From: Candidatus Eisenbergiella merdigallinarum
GTDB taxonomy: Bacteria > Bacillota > Clostridia > Lachnospirales > Lachnospiraceae
Direction: 5' to 3'
Length of the DNA: 34,984 nt
Assembly (NCBI GenBank): GCA_019119355.1
Contig: DWXE01000021.1
Coordinates: forward strand, 1 to 34,984
This document shows, piece by piece, positions 15,546-23,563 of the stretch. How positions within the stretch are numbered: position 1 is the stretch's first letter; each line of letters opens with the position of its first letter. Made by a program: the position numbers and the translations under genes. A model generated the notes under the pieces. The model did not search any database and was not told the origin of the DNA. It saw nothing but the letters and a program-made list of their open reading frames with translations.

Positions 15546-17702
15546 TTATTCCTCCTTATTGGCCGGATTGGCCGGGGGCGCGGGCTGCGCTCCCGGTTTC
15601 CGATAAAATCCTGCCGCCGCGTCGAACTGCGAAAACAGGACGGACTGGTTGTTCAACTGCTTGACGATGTTGGTCCTGCGGGCGACGAAATCCTGCAGCT
15701 TGACCATGTACTCCTCCGGGGTGATGGTCCCCTGCGCCACACCGGTCAGCCCCTTTTCCCAGCTGGCCGTCAGGGACGGGTTCAGCAGAGGGCGGATGGA
15801 ATCGGACACCACGTCGTAAATCATCTCCCCCATCAGGGTGGGCGAAATGACCTGGCTCTTTTTGTTCAGGGACAGATATTCGATGGAAATCAGCTTTTTT
15901 AAAATCTCCGCCCGCGTGGCGGAGGTGCCGATCCCGCTGCCCCTGATCTGGGCCCGGAGCTCCTCGTCCTCGATGAGCTGGCCGGCGTTTTCCATGGCCA
16001 GGATCAGGGTGCCGGAATTGTACCGTTTGGGCGGAGAAGTCTCCCCCTCCCGGATTTTCATTTCCTTCAACCCGATGGCGGCCCCCTTTTTCAGGGAGGC
16101 GAGGAGCCCGAAGAGATCCCCGTCGCATCCGGCCTGCTGATCTTCACGCTCCTCTCCCCTCTTTTCGTCCCTTTCCTCTTCCTTTGCCCCCGCAGCCCGG
16201 GCTTCTTCCTTCTTCTTCCCGAAGGAAGGGGTGGCTACGGGCAGATATCCCTCCTGGATCAGCCCTTTGAAGGAGGCGAAAAAACGCTCCCCCTCCGGCA
16301 GAAGGTCCGATTTGACCAACAGGGTCAGCGACAGCTTCTGATAGACGGCCGGGGGATAAAAGATGCTCAAAAACCGGCGGACGATGGCTTCGTACACCTT
16401 CGCCGCCACCGGGGAAACCGAAGACAGGGCCCCGAGCCCCTGCCCCGTGGGAATGATGGCGTAGTGATCCGTGATCTGTTTGTCGTTGACGTACCGGCTT
16501 TTGGCGATCTGCCGGTCAGCCCCTTCCTGAAGGATTCCGGATGCAAAGGGCGCCGCCGGAGGATATTTCTGCAGCCCCGACAGGTTCTTCCGGATCTCTT
16601 TGGCCACGGCCGAGGACAGCACTCTGGCGTCCGTCCTGGGATAGGTGGTCAGCTTCTTTTCGTACAGCTCCTGAGCGATCCGGAGCGTTTCGTCCGGGCT
16701 GATTTTAAACATTCTGGAACAGTCGTTCTGCAGCTCCGCCAGATTGTATAGGAGAGGCGGATTTTTCTGCTCCTTTTTGCGTTCGCATTTTTCCAGGACG
16801 CATCCCCGGAAACCCTCGCCCGGCGTCCCCGCCGGCAGCTCCATGCCCAGCCTTTCCATCAGCTCTGTGGCGGACTCCTTTTTCAGGAAGCCGTTTTCCT
16901 TATACAAAAGGGGGGAACCGGCCCAGGCGCTTCCCTGCGCCGCACGCCATTCCCCTTCGAATGTCCTGTCTTCTTCTCCCGGCAGGAAAAACGTTCCCGC
17001 CACCCGGTAAAACGGCGTTTTTACGAAGGTGCGGATCTCCCGCTCCCTGCTCACCACCATGCCCAGCACGCAGGTCATCACGCGGCCCACGGAGATCACC
17101 GCCCGGTCCCTTCGCAGGTAGTTTTTCACGTGATTGCCGTATTTGAGGGTGAGGACGCGGGAAAAGTTGATTCCCATCAGATAATCTTCCTTCGCCCGCA
17201 GATAGGCCGCGCTGCACAGATTGTCGTAGGCCGACAGGTCCTTCGCCTCCCGGATCCCCCTTTGGATCTCCTCTTCCGTCTGCGAATCGATCCAGACCCG
17301 ATAGCGCTTTTTTTGAGGGAACTTTTCCAGGACGCCGGCCTGCTGTTCCACCAGGCGGTAGATGTATTCCCCTTCCCGCCCGGAGTCCGTACAGACGTAA
17401 ATCGCGTCCACGTCTTCCCGGTTCAGCAGGGAGCTGACGATGTCGAACTGCTTTTTCACGCCGGGGATCACTTCATATTTATAGTCCGCGGGCAAAAACG
17501 GCAGCGTTTCCAGCGCCCACCTTTTGTATTTGATGTCGTAAGCTTCCGGATAGCTCATGGTCACCAGATGGCCCACGCACCAGGTGACGACGGCTTCCGG
17601 GGATTCCAGATAGCCGTCCCTCCTGCTCATTTTGTACCGGAGCGCTTTCGCGAACTCCTGAGCGACGCTGGGTTTTTCCGCGATAAACAGCTTTTTTCCC
17701 AT
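15546..17702 (-). CDS. topB: DNA topoisomerase III (type IA), 718 aa
   Basis: Type IA topoisomerase that relaxes or decatenates DNA by a transient 5'-phosphotyrosine break. The N-terminal TOPRIM domain has 'FIAEKPSVAQ' (Glu9) and the metal site 'CTDSGREGE' (Asp106 to Glu112). The catalytic tyrosine is Tyr354 in 'LTTYPRTDAR', and the later helix 'IGTSATRAEILKKL' is also typical. Length fits Firmicutes TopB. A very charged stretch near residues 498-530 ('EEERDEKRGEERE') looks like a flexible linker. No zinc-finger tail is present. It starts 10 nt after asd with only a weak ribosome binding site, so translation may depend on coupling. Confidence 0.93.
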   Translation of the reverse strand: MGKKLFIAEKPSVAQEFAKALRYKMSRRDGYLESPEAVVTWCVGHLVTMSYPEAYDIKYKRWALETLPFLPADYKYEVIPGVKKQFDIVSSLLNREDVDAIYVCTDSGREGEYIYRLVEQQAGVLEKFPQKKRYRVWIDSQTEEEIQRGIREAKDLSAYDNLCSAAYLRAKEDYLMGINFSRVLTLKYGNHVKNYLRRDRAVISVGRVMTCVLGMVVSREREIRTFVKTPFYRVAGTFFLPGEEDRTFEGEWRAAQGSAWAGSPLLYKENGFLKKESATELMERLGMELPAGTPGEGFRGCVLEKCERKKEQKNPPLLYNLAELQNDCSRMFKISPDETLRIAQELYEKKLTTYPRTDARVLSSAVAKEIRKNLSGLQKYPPAAPFASGILQEGADRQIAKSRYVNDKQITDHYAIIPTGQGLGALSSVSPVAAKVYEAIVRRFLSIFYPPAVYQKLSLTLLVKSDLLPEGERFFASFKGLIQEGYLPVATPSFGKKKEEARAAGAKEEERDEKRGEEREDQQAGCDGDLFGLLASLKKGAAIGLKEMKIREGETSPPKRYNSGTLILAMENAGQLIEDEELRAQIRGSGIGTSATRAEILKKLISIEYLSLNKKSQVISPTLMGEMIYDVVSDSIRPLLNPSLTASWEKGLTGVAQGTITPEEYMVKLQDFVARRTNIVKQLNNQSVLFSQFDAAAGFYRKPGAQPAPPANPANKEE

Positions 17703-17712
17703 CTGTTTCTTC

Positions 17713-18798
17713 TTATTTCTTCGCGATGTATCCCTGGGCCTTCAGCAGCTCCGCGCACAGGATCGCGCCGCCCGCCGCGCCGCGTACCGTGTTGTGGGAA
17801 AGGCCGATGAATTTCCAGTCATAGACGGTATCTTCGCGCAGGCGGCCGATGGAAATGCCCATGCCGTTTTCGAAATCCACATCCAGACGGACCTGCGGCC
17901 GGTCGTCCTCCTCCAGATACTGAATGAACTGCCCGGGCGCGCTGGGAAGGCCCAGCGTCTGGGGAAGGCCCTGAAAGCTCACCAACTTTTCGATCAACGC
18001 TTCCTTATCCGGATGCTTTTTAAACTTCACGAAGGCCGCGGCCGTATGTCCGTTGAGCACGGGGACGCGGATGCACTGACAGGTGATCACCGGGCTTTCG
18101 GCCGGCACGATCACGCCGTTTTCGATCCTGCCCCAGATGCGCAGGGGTTCCTTCTCGCTCTTTTCCTCTTCCCCGCCGATGTAGGGGATGATGTTGCCGT
18201 CCATCTCCGGCCAGTCCGCGAAGGTCTTGCCCGCTCCGGAGATCGCCTGATAAGTGGTGGCCACCACCTCATAAGGCTCGAATTCCTTCCAGGCGGTGAG
18301 GGCGGGCGCATAGCTCTGGATGGAGCAGTTGGGCTTCACCGCCACAAAGCCCTTCTGCGTGCCGAGGCGCTTTCTCTGGAAGGGGATCACGTCCATGTGC
18401 TCCGGATTGATTTCCGGCACCACCATGGGGACGTCGGGGGTCCAGCGGTGGGCGGAATTGTTGGAAACCACGGGCGTCTCGGTTTTCGCGTAGTCCTCCT
18501 CGATCTTTTTGATCTCCTCTTTGGACATGTCCACGGCGCTGAACACGAAGTCCACGCTGCCCGCCACCTTCTCCACTTCGTTGACGTTCATGACCACGAT
18601 GTCCTTCACCGCTTCGGGCATGGGGGACGTCATCTTCCACCTGCCGCCGACGGCCTCCTCATAGGTCTTTTCCGCGGAACGGGGGCTGGCCGCGATGGTC
18701 GTCACCTCGAACCAGGGATGATTTTCCAGAAGCGAAATAAAACGCTGGCCCACCATGCCGGTGCCGCCCAGGATGCCTACTCTCAGTTTTTCACTCAT
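17713..18798 (-). CDS. asd: Aspartate-semialdehyde dehydrogenase, archaeal/eukaryotic type (361 aa)
   Basis: NADPH-dependent reduction of aspartyl phosphate to aspartate semialdehyde, the branch point to lysine, diaminopimelate, threonine and methionine. It has the Rossmann motif 'VGILGGTGMVGQRF', active-site Cys158 in 'VKPNCSIQSYAP', and the acceptor histidine in 'VLNGHTAAAF'. The 'NCSIQ' active site and the 'GEEEKSEKEPLRIWG' segment match the form first described in archaea and fungi rather than the classic bacterial enzyme. ATG at 18798 has GGAGAG at a good distance; the ATG at 18810 overlaps that site. It follows argH by about 107 nt, a gap with two small GC-rich hairpins. Confidence 0.92.
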   Translation of the reverse strand: MSEKLRVGILGGTGMVGQRFISLLENHPWFEVTTIAASPRSAEKTYEEAVGGRWKMTSPMPEAVKDIVVMNVNEVEKVAGSVDFVFSAVDMSKEEIKKIEEDYAKTETPVVSNNSAHRWTPDVPMVVPEINPEHMDVIPFQRKRLGTQKGFVAVKPNCSIQSYAPALTAWKEFEPYEVVATTYQAISGAGKTFADWPEMDGNIIPYIGGEEEKSEKEPLRIWGRIENGVIVPAESPVITCQCIRVPVLNGHTAAAFVKFKKHPDKEALIEKLVSFQGLPQTLGLPSAPGQFIQYLEEDDRPQVRLDVDFENGMGISIGRLREDTVYDWKFIGLSHNTVRGAAGGAILCAELLKAQGYIAKK

Positions 18799-18905
18799 TT
18801 TTCTCTCCATTCTGCCGCGCCCGCGCGGCCCTTTTCATCGTTTTTTCAGTTCCTTCTTTATACAGTCTCTTCCGCCAGCCGCCGCAGCGGCTGCAATGGC
18901 CGCGG

Positions 18906-20306
18906 TTATCGCTGAAACGCTTCCTTCCAGTCCTTCTCCAGCTCTTCCCGGTTGAAGCGGATCGCCTCTTCCATGGCCCGCCTTCCCGGCCCTCCCTGGG
19001 TGATCCTGTTGTCCACACAGGTCTTTAGGGAAATGGCTTCGTACACGTCCTCTTCGAACAGGGGACAGATTTCCTTCAGCTGTTCCAGAGACAGCTCCTC
19101 TATACTCTTATTCTGATCGATGCACAATAAGACCAGCCGCCCGATCATGCCGTGGGCGTCCCGGAAGGGAACTCCTTTTTTTACCAGATAGTCCGCGGCG
19201 TCCGTAGCGTTGGTAAAGCCCCGCTTCGCGGACTGCTCCATCCGTTCCCGGCAAAAGCGCATGGTCCGGAGCATTCCGTCGAACAGGGTCAGGCAGCCCT
19301 TCACCGTATCGATGGCGTCGAAGGTCAGCTCCTTATCCTCCTGCATATCCTTGTTGTAAGCCAGAGGAATGCCCTTCATGGTCACCAGAAGACCGGTCAG
19401 CGCCGCATAGACCCGCCCGGTCTTGCCGCGCACCAGCTCCGCGATATCCGGATTCTTCTTCTGAGGCATGATCGATGAGCCTGTGGAATAGGCATCGTCG
19501 ATTTCCACGAAGCGGTATTCATCGCTGTTCCACAGGATGATCTCTTCGGAAAACCGGCTTAAGTGCATCATGATCACGGACAGGGCCGACAAAAAATCGA
19601 TGACGTAATCCCGGTCGGAAACGGAATCCATGCTGTTTAAGGTGGGGCCGAAAAAGCCCAGCGCCTTCGCCGTATCCTCACGGTCCAGCGGATAGGTGGT
19701 TCCCGCCAGGGCCCCGCTTCCCAGAGGGCAGTAGTTCATCCGGATGCACAGATCCCGCAGCCGCTGCCTGTCCCGCTTAAACATTTCGAAATAGGCCCCC
19801 AGGTGATGGGCCAGCGTCACCGGCTGCGCTTTCTGCAGATGGGTGAAGCCGGGCATAAAGGCGTCCAGGTTCTCCTCCATCAGGCGCAGCAGCGTCTTTA
19901 AAAGGGATAAAAGAAGGCCGTCCGTTTCCAGAACCTGTTCGCGGACATAAAGGCGCATGTCCAGCGCCACCTGATCGTTTCTGCTCCTTCCGGTGTGCAG
20001 CTTCTTTCCGGCCTCGCCGATCCTCCCGATCAGGCTGGCTTCCACGAAACTGTGCACGTCCTCATATTCGTCCGTGATCGCCAGCTTCCCGCTCTCCGCA
20101 TCGGCGAGAATGCCCTCAAGCCCCTGCCGGATCCTGTCCGCTTCTTCGTCCGTCAAAATGTGCTGCCTGGCGAGCATGGCCGCGTGTGCGATGCTGCCTT
20201 CGATATCCTGCCGTAACAGGCGCCGGTCAAAGGAAATGGAAGCGTTGAACTGATAGACCAGCCGGTCCGTTTCCCCGACAAAGCGCCCTCCCCACAGCTG
20301 CGCCAT
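18906..20306 (-). CDS. argH: Argininosuccinate lyase (466 aa)
   Basis: Last step of arginine synthesis: argininosuccinate to arginine and fumarate. The fumarase/ASL superfamily signature 'GSSIMPQKKNPD' is at about residues 277-288, with 'HTGRSRNDQVALDMRLY' and 'GFTHLQKAQPVTLAHH' as further active-site blocks. Length is as expected for a full homotetramer subunit. The start at 20306 follows GGGAGG by 7 nt. argG is not adjacent. It has its own promoter, with a perfect 16-bp palindrome over the -35 region that is shared with the divergent ABC gene. Confidence 0.96.
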   Translation of the reverse strand: MAQLWGGRFVGETDRLVYQFNASISFDRRLLRQDIEGSIAHAAMLARQHILTDEEADRIRQGLEGILADAESGKLAITDEYEDVHSFVEASLIGRIGEAGKKLHTGRSRNDQVALDMRLYVREQVLETDGLLLSLLKTLLRLMEENLDAFMPGFTHLQKAQPVTLAHHLGAYFEMFKRDRQRLRDLCIRMNYCPLGSGALAGTTYPLDREDTAKALGFFGPTLNSMDSVSDRDYVIDFLSALSVIMMHLSRFSEEIILWNSDEYRFVEIDDAYSTGSSIMPQKKNPDIAELVRGKTGRVYAALTGLLVTMKGIPLAYNKDMQEDKELTFDAIDTVKGCLTLFDGMLRTMRFCRERMEQSAKRGFTNATDAADYLVKKGVPFRDAHGMIGRLVLLCIDQNKSIEELSLEQLKEICPLFEEDVYEAISLKTCVDNRITQGGPGRRAMEEAIRFNREELEKDWKEAFQR

Positions 20307-20340
20307 ATTGATTCCTCCCAATTTTTCAGATTTAAGACTG

Positions 20341-20374
20341 ATCGTAACACAAATTTCACTTTATTGCAATAAAG
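20341..20374 (-). promoter_or_regulatory. argH promoter with palindromic operator candidate
   Basis: -35 TTGCAA (20364-20369) and -10 TACGAT (20341-20346) have 17-nt spacing. The perfect palindrome CTTTATTGCAATAAAG (20359-20374) is centred on the -35 box and lies in the gap between divergent argH and the ABC ATPase gene. It is not an obvious ARG box. Confidence 0.55.
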
Positions 20375-20478
20375 CATGAAGGATTTTGTCAGATTTGAGG
20401 GAAAAACAGCACGAACTCCGCTCCCTTTCATACTATATGACTATAGCCGGGGCGAGGATGGAATTTGGAGGAAATCGA

Positions 20479-21246
20479 ATGGAATCAGATATTTTGAAAA
20501 TAGAAAACCTTTCCTTCTCCTATCACACGTTGAATGGAGAAACCAGGACTTTGCAGGATCTTTCCTTTTCCGTGAAAAAGGGGGAATTTCTGGCCATCGT
20601 CGGGCCCAGCGGCTGCGGAAAATCCACCATTTTGTCCCTGATCGCGGGGCTTCTGGAGCCGGAGGGCGGCGGGATCACCTTTTACGGGGCGGACGGGAAA
20701 AAGCCCGGCATCGGGTATATGCTGCAGCGGGACCACCTGTTCGAATGGCGGACGGTCTGGCAGAACGTGACGCTGGGCCTAGAGATTCAGCGCAGGATGA
20801 AGCCCGAATCCCTGGATCGGGTGAAAAAAATGCTGGAGGATTACGGCCTGTCCGGCTTCGCCTCCAAAAAGCCGTCGGAGCTGTCCGGCGGGATGAAGCA
20901 GCGGGCGGCCCTGATCCGCACCATGGCCCTGGAGCCCGAAATCCTGCTTCTGGATGAACCCTTCAGCGCTCTGGACTATCAGACAAGGCTCACCGTCTCC
21001 GCGGACATCGCCCGCATCATCCGAAACGCCGGAAAGACCGCGGTTTTGATCACCCACGACCTTTCGGAAGCCATCAGCCTGTCCGACCGGGTCATCGTCC
21101 TGTCGAAGCGGCCCGCCACGGTAAAGGGGATCTTTCCCATCCGGCTCACGCTCCCGGACGATTCCCTTCTGGCCGCCCGGAAAGCGCCGGAGTATTCGGA
21201 ATATTTCAATCAGATCTGGGAGGAATTATCGGATGAAACCCAATGA
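20479..21246 (+). CDS. NitT/TauT-family ABC transporter ATP-binding protein (255 aa)
   Basis: ATPase of the nitrate/sulfonate/taurine (SsuB/TauB-like) class: Walker A 'GPSGCGKST' (42-50), Q-loop 'GYMLQRDHLFEWRTVWQN', signature 'ELSGGMKQRAAL' (134-145), Walker B 'EILLLDEPFSALD' (154-166) and 'VLITHDLSEAISLSDRV'. The start at 20479 has TTGGAGG 7 nt upstream; upstream in-frame ATGs lack such a site. It overlaps the permease start by 14 nt. The transported compound is unknown: family members carry sulfonates, nitrate, thiamine precursors and related solutes. Confidence 0.92.
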   Translation: MESDILKIENLSFSYHTLNGETRTLQDLSFSVKKGEFLAIVGPSGCGKSTILSLIAGLLEPEGGGITFYGADGKKPGIGYMLQRDHLFEWRTVWQNVTLGLEIQRRMKPESLDRVKKMLEDYGLSGFASKKPSELSGGMKQRAALIRTMALEPEILLLDEPFSALDYQTRLTVSADIARIIRNAGKTAVLITHDLSEAISLSDRVIVLSKRPATVKGIFPIRLTLPDDSLLAARKAPEYSEYFNQIWEELSDETQ

Positions 21247-22042
21247 AACGAACGGCTCTGCCGCTCAACGATCCTATATGGCCCGGCACTGGAGGCATCA
21301 CCGGTCCGTTCGCATCGCCCGGATTGTGATCCTCATCCTCTTTCTCGCGGTCTGGGAAGCGGCCGCGGACGCCGGGCTCATCGACAGCTTCTTCTTTTCC
21401 AGCCCCGTGCGGGTGGTCACCTGCTTTCTCACCATGGTCCGGGAGAAATCGCTGTTCGTCCACATCGGCGTCACCCTGCTGGAAACCGTGGCCAGCTTTT
21501 TGCTGGTCGTCTTCATCAGCCTGGCGGCCGCCACCCTCCTGTGGTACTCCCGGGGGCTTTCGGAAATTCTGGAGCCCTATCTGGTGGTTTTAAACAGCCT
21601 GCCAAAATCCGCGCTGGCGCCGCTGCTCATCGTCTGGCTGGGGACCGGCATCGACACCATCATTGTGGCCGGCATTTCGGTGGCCATCTTCGGGGCCATC
21701 ATCAACCTCTACTCCGGGTTTTTGCAGGTGGATCCGGAGAAGCTCAAGCTGGTGCTCACCCTGGGAGGCAATCGAAGGGACTGCTTTTTCAAGGTCGTTC
21801 TCCCGGCCAGCGTCCCGACGATTCTGAGCAACATGAAGGTGAACATCGGCCTGGCGCTGGTGGGCGTCATCATCGGGGAATTCCTGGCCGCCAGGCGGGG
21901 GCTGGGATACCTGATCATCTACGGCAGCCAGGTCTTCCAGCTGGATATGCTGATCACGTCCATCCTGATCCTGTGCGCCATCGCCATGGGCCTGTATCAG
22001 ATCATTCAGATCGCGGAACACCGGTATCGGAAGAGGACGTAA
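21233..22042 (+). CDS. NitT/TauT-family ABC transporter permease (269 aa)
   Basis: Six-helix permease of the BPD_transp_1 class with an N-terminal basic stretch 'ARHWRHHRSVRIAR' before the first helix, and the coupling-helix region 'DPEKLKLVLTLGGNRRDCFFKVVLPASVPTILSNMKVNIGLAL' typical of SsuC/TauC/ThiX permeases. A GGAGG site inside the ATPase 3' end drives it. No substrate-binding protein follows: the permease 3' end overlaps the convergent nagZ 3' end by 41 bp. The binding protein must be elsewhere or was lost. Confidence 0.9.
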   Translation: MKPNETNGSAAQRSYMARHWRHHRSVRIARIVILILFLAVWEAAADAGLIDSFFFSSPVRVVTCFLTMVREKSLFVHIGVTLLETVASFLLVVFISLAAATLLWYSRGLSEILEPYLVVLNSLPKSALAPLLIVWLGTGIDTIIVAGISVAIFGAIINLYSGFLQVDPEKLKLVLTLGGNRRDCFFKVVLPASVPTILSNMKVNIGLALVGVIIGEFLAARRGLGYLIIYGSQVFQLDMLITSILILCAIAMGLYQIIQIAEHRYRKRT

Positions 22043-23549
22043 GATATGCCTTTAAAAGGTTCAGGGCGCGTTCGGAATATTCATACAGCGGAAGGCGAAA
22101 CGCGCTGATCCGGTCATCGTCCAGATCCCATGGATTGCCCAGGGCGATGTGGGCCATGGGCTTTTCGGCCGCGGCGAGCGCGGAAAACAGAGCATTTTGC
22201 TCCGGATAAAGGCGCTGATTGAAACTCCCGAACACCACGGTATCCGCCTGCTTCGCCAGCTCTGCTGCGCGCGCCGCCGACTCCCGATCCGGCTTCATGG
22301 AAAGGCAAACAGCGGTCCCGCCGAAGGATTCCTGCAGGAAATGGGCGAAGTCCCTGCTCCCTCCCACCTCATTGGCAGCGCCGCTGGTCCGGGCAGGAGC
22401 GATCCCCACGAAGAGCGGATGTTCTCCCGGGGAAAAGCACGCCTGCCCGGGCCGCAACGGACGAAGCGTTTCCTTCAGAAAGGAATCGGAAAACGCCCTC
22501 CACTCCGTAAGCTGCGGCGTATATGCCCGAAGTTCTTCGTCCAAAAGCCTTTCCTTTGCCCGTAGGATACGGAAAACCGCTTCATCGATTCTCCTTTGGG
22601 AAATTTCCCCGGCGGTTACGGCGCTCCTTACGGCATCCATGGCCTTTTCCAGCAAAGCGGCCGTATGGGATACGAACACCAGGTCGATCCCAGCCTTTAC
22701 GGCTTCCACCGCGCCCCGCTCCACCCCGAAATAAGATTTGACGGCGTTCATTTCCAGGCAGTCCGAAAGGATCAGCCCGTCAAAATGAAGCTTTTCGCGC
22801 AGATAGCCCGTCACCGCATTTCGCGACATCGTGCAGGGAACGCGCTCCCCGGAGATGGCCGGCGCCACCACGTGAGCCACCGTGATGGCGGGAATCTTCT
22901 CCTCCACCATCTGTCGAAACGGCACCAGCTCGCAGCTTTCCAGCTCTTCTTCGCTCTTTTCCAGAACCGGCAGCGCCAGATGGGAATCCAGATCCGTATC
23001 CCCGTGTCCTGGAAAGTGCTTGCCCGAACACAGGATTCCGGCTTTCCGATATCCCAGAACGGCTTCTTTCGCGCAGGTACAGACCGTCCCGGCATCCGCT
23101 CCGAAACTTCTCACCCCGATGACGGGATTGTTTCGGTTCGTATTTCGGTCCAGAACGGGCGCCAGGTTGAAGTTGATTCCCCACCGTTTCAACTGACAGC
23201 CCGTGATGAACGCCCCCCTGCGGATCCAGCCCGGCTTCCCCGCTTTCGCCTGCGCCATGGGAGACGGCATGATGGCCGCCTCTGCCGGAAGGCGGCTCAC
23301 CATTCCCCCCTCCTCGTCCGCAGAAATGAACGGCAAAATTCCCGTCTCCTTCCGGATCAGCCCGCGCAGCTCTCCGCTCAGCCCGACCAGCTGCCCGATG
23401 GATTCCACATTGTGGGAAAACAGGATCGCGTTCCCCAGCTTTTTCTCCCGCACCAGCCGTGCGAAATCCCCGGAAACCCCGGTTCCCGGAAATCCTCCCA
23501 CGAACATCTGGCCGATCTTTTCTTCCAGCGACATCGATTCCGTCCGCAT
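22002..23549 (-). CDS. nagZ: GH3 beta-N-acetylhexosaminidase, NagZ-type (515 aa)
   Basis: Hydrolyses non-reducing-end beta-GlcNAc from muropeptides or GlcNAc-anhydro/MurNAc units. It has the GH3 block 'KHFPGHGDTDLDSH' (177-190) with the Asp188-x-His190 acid/base dyad of NagZ enzymes, and nucleophile Asp263 in 'LILSDCLEMNAV'. The C-terminal domain (about 340-515) resembles the second domain of Bacillus-type NagZ. Unlike secreted B. subtilis NagZ there is no signal peptide ('MRTESMSLEEKIGQMF'), so it should act in the cytoplasm. AGGAG precedes the start by about 9 nt. It is the last gene of the MurNAc operon, 14 nt after namZ. Confidence 0.92.
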   Translation of the reverse strand: MRTESMSLEEKIGQMFVGGFPGTGVSGDFARLVREKKLGNAILFSHNVESIGQLVGLSGELRGLIRKETGILPFISADEEGGMVSRLPAEAAIMPSPMAQAKAGKPGWIRRGAFITGCQLKRWGINFNLAPVLDRNTNRNNPVIGVRSFGADAGTVCTCAKEAVLGYRKAGILCSGKHFPGHGDTDLDSHLALPVLEKSEEELESCELVPFRQMVEEKIPAITVAHVVAPAISGERVPCTMSRNAVTGYLREKLHFDGLILSDCLEMNAVKSYFGVERGAVEAVKAGIDLVFVSHTAALLEKAMDAVRSAVTAGEISQRRIDEAVFRILRAKERLLDEELRAYTPQLTEWRAFSDSFLKETLRPLRPGQACFSPGEHPLFVGIAPARTSGAANEVGGSRDFAHFLQESFGGTAVCLSMKPDRESAARAAELAKQADTVVFGSFNQRLYPEQNALFSALAAAEKPMAHIALGNPWDLDDDRISAFRLPLYEYSERALNLLKAYLTSSSDTGVPRSE

Positions 23550-23563
23550 GCTTCCGATCTCCT

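Noticed and set aside
18858..18868. Possible short minus-strand frame in the argH-asd gap (about 15 codons beginning near 18840)
   Set aside because: Overlaps the asd start and ribosome binding site, is GC-rich and low in complexity, and shows no attenuator logic.
17794..18915. 373-codon open frame on the plus strand
   Set aside because: Exact antisense shadow of asd with no motif; asd is certain.
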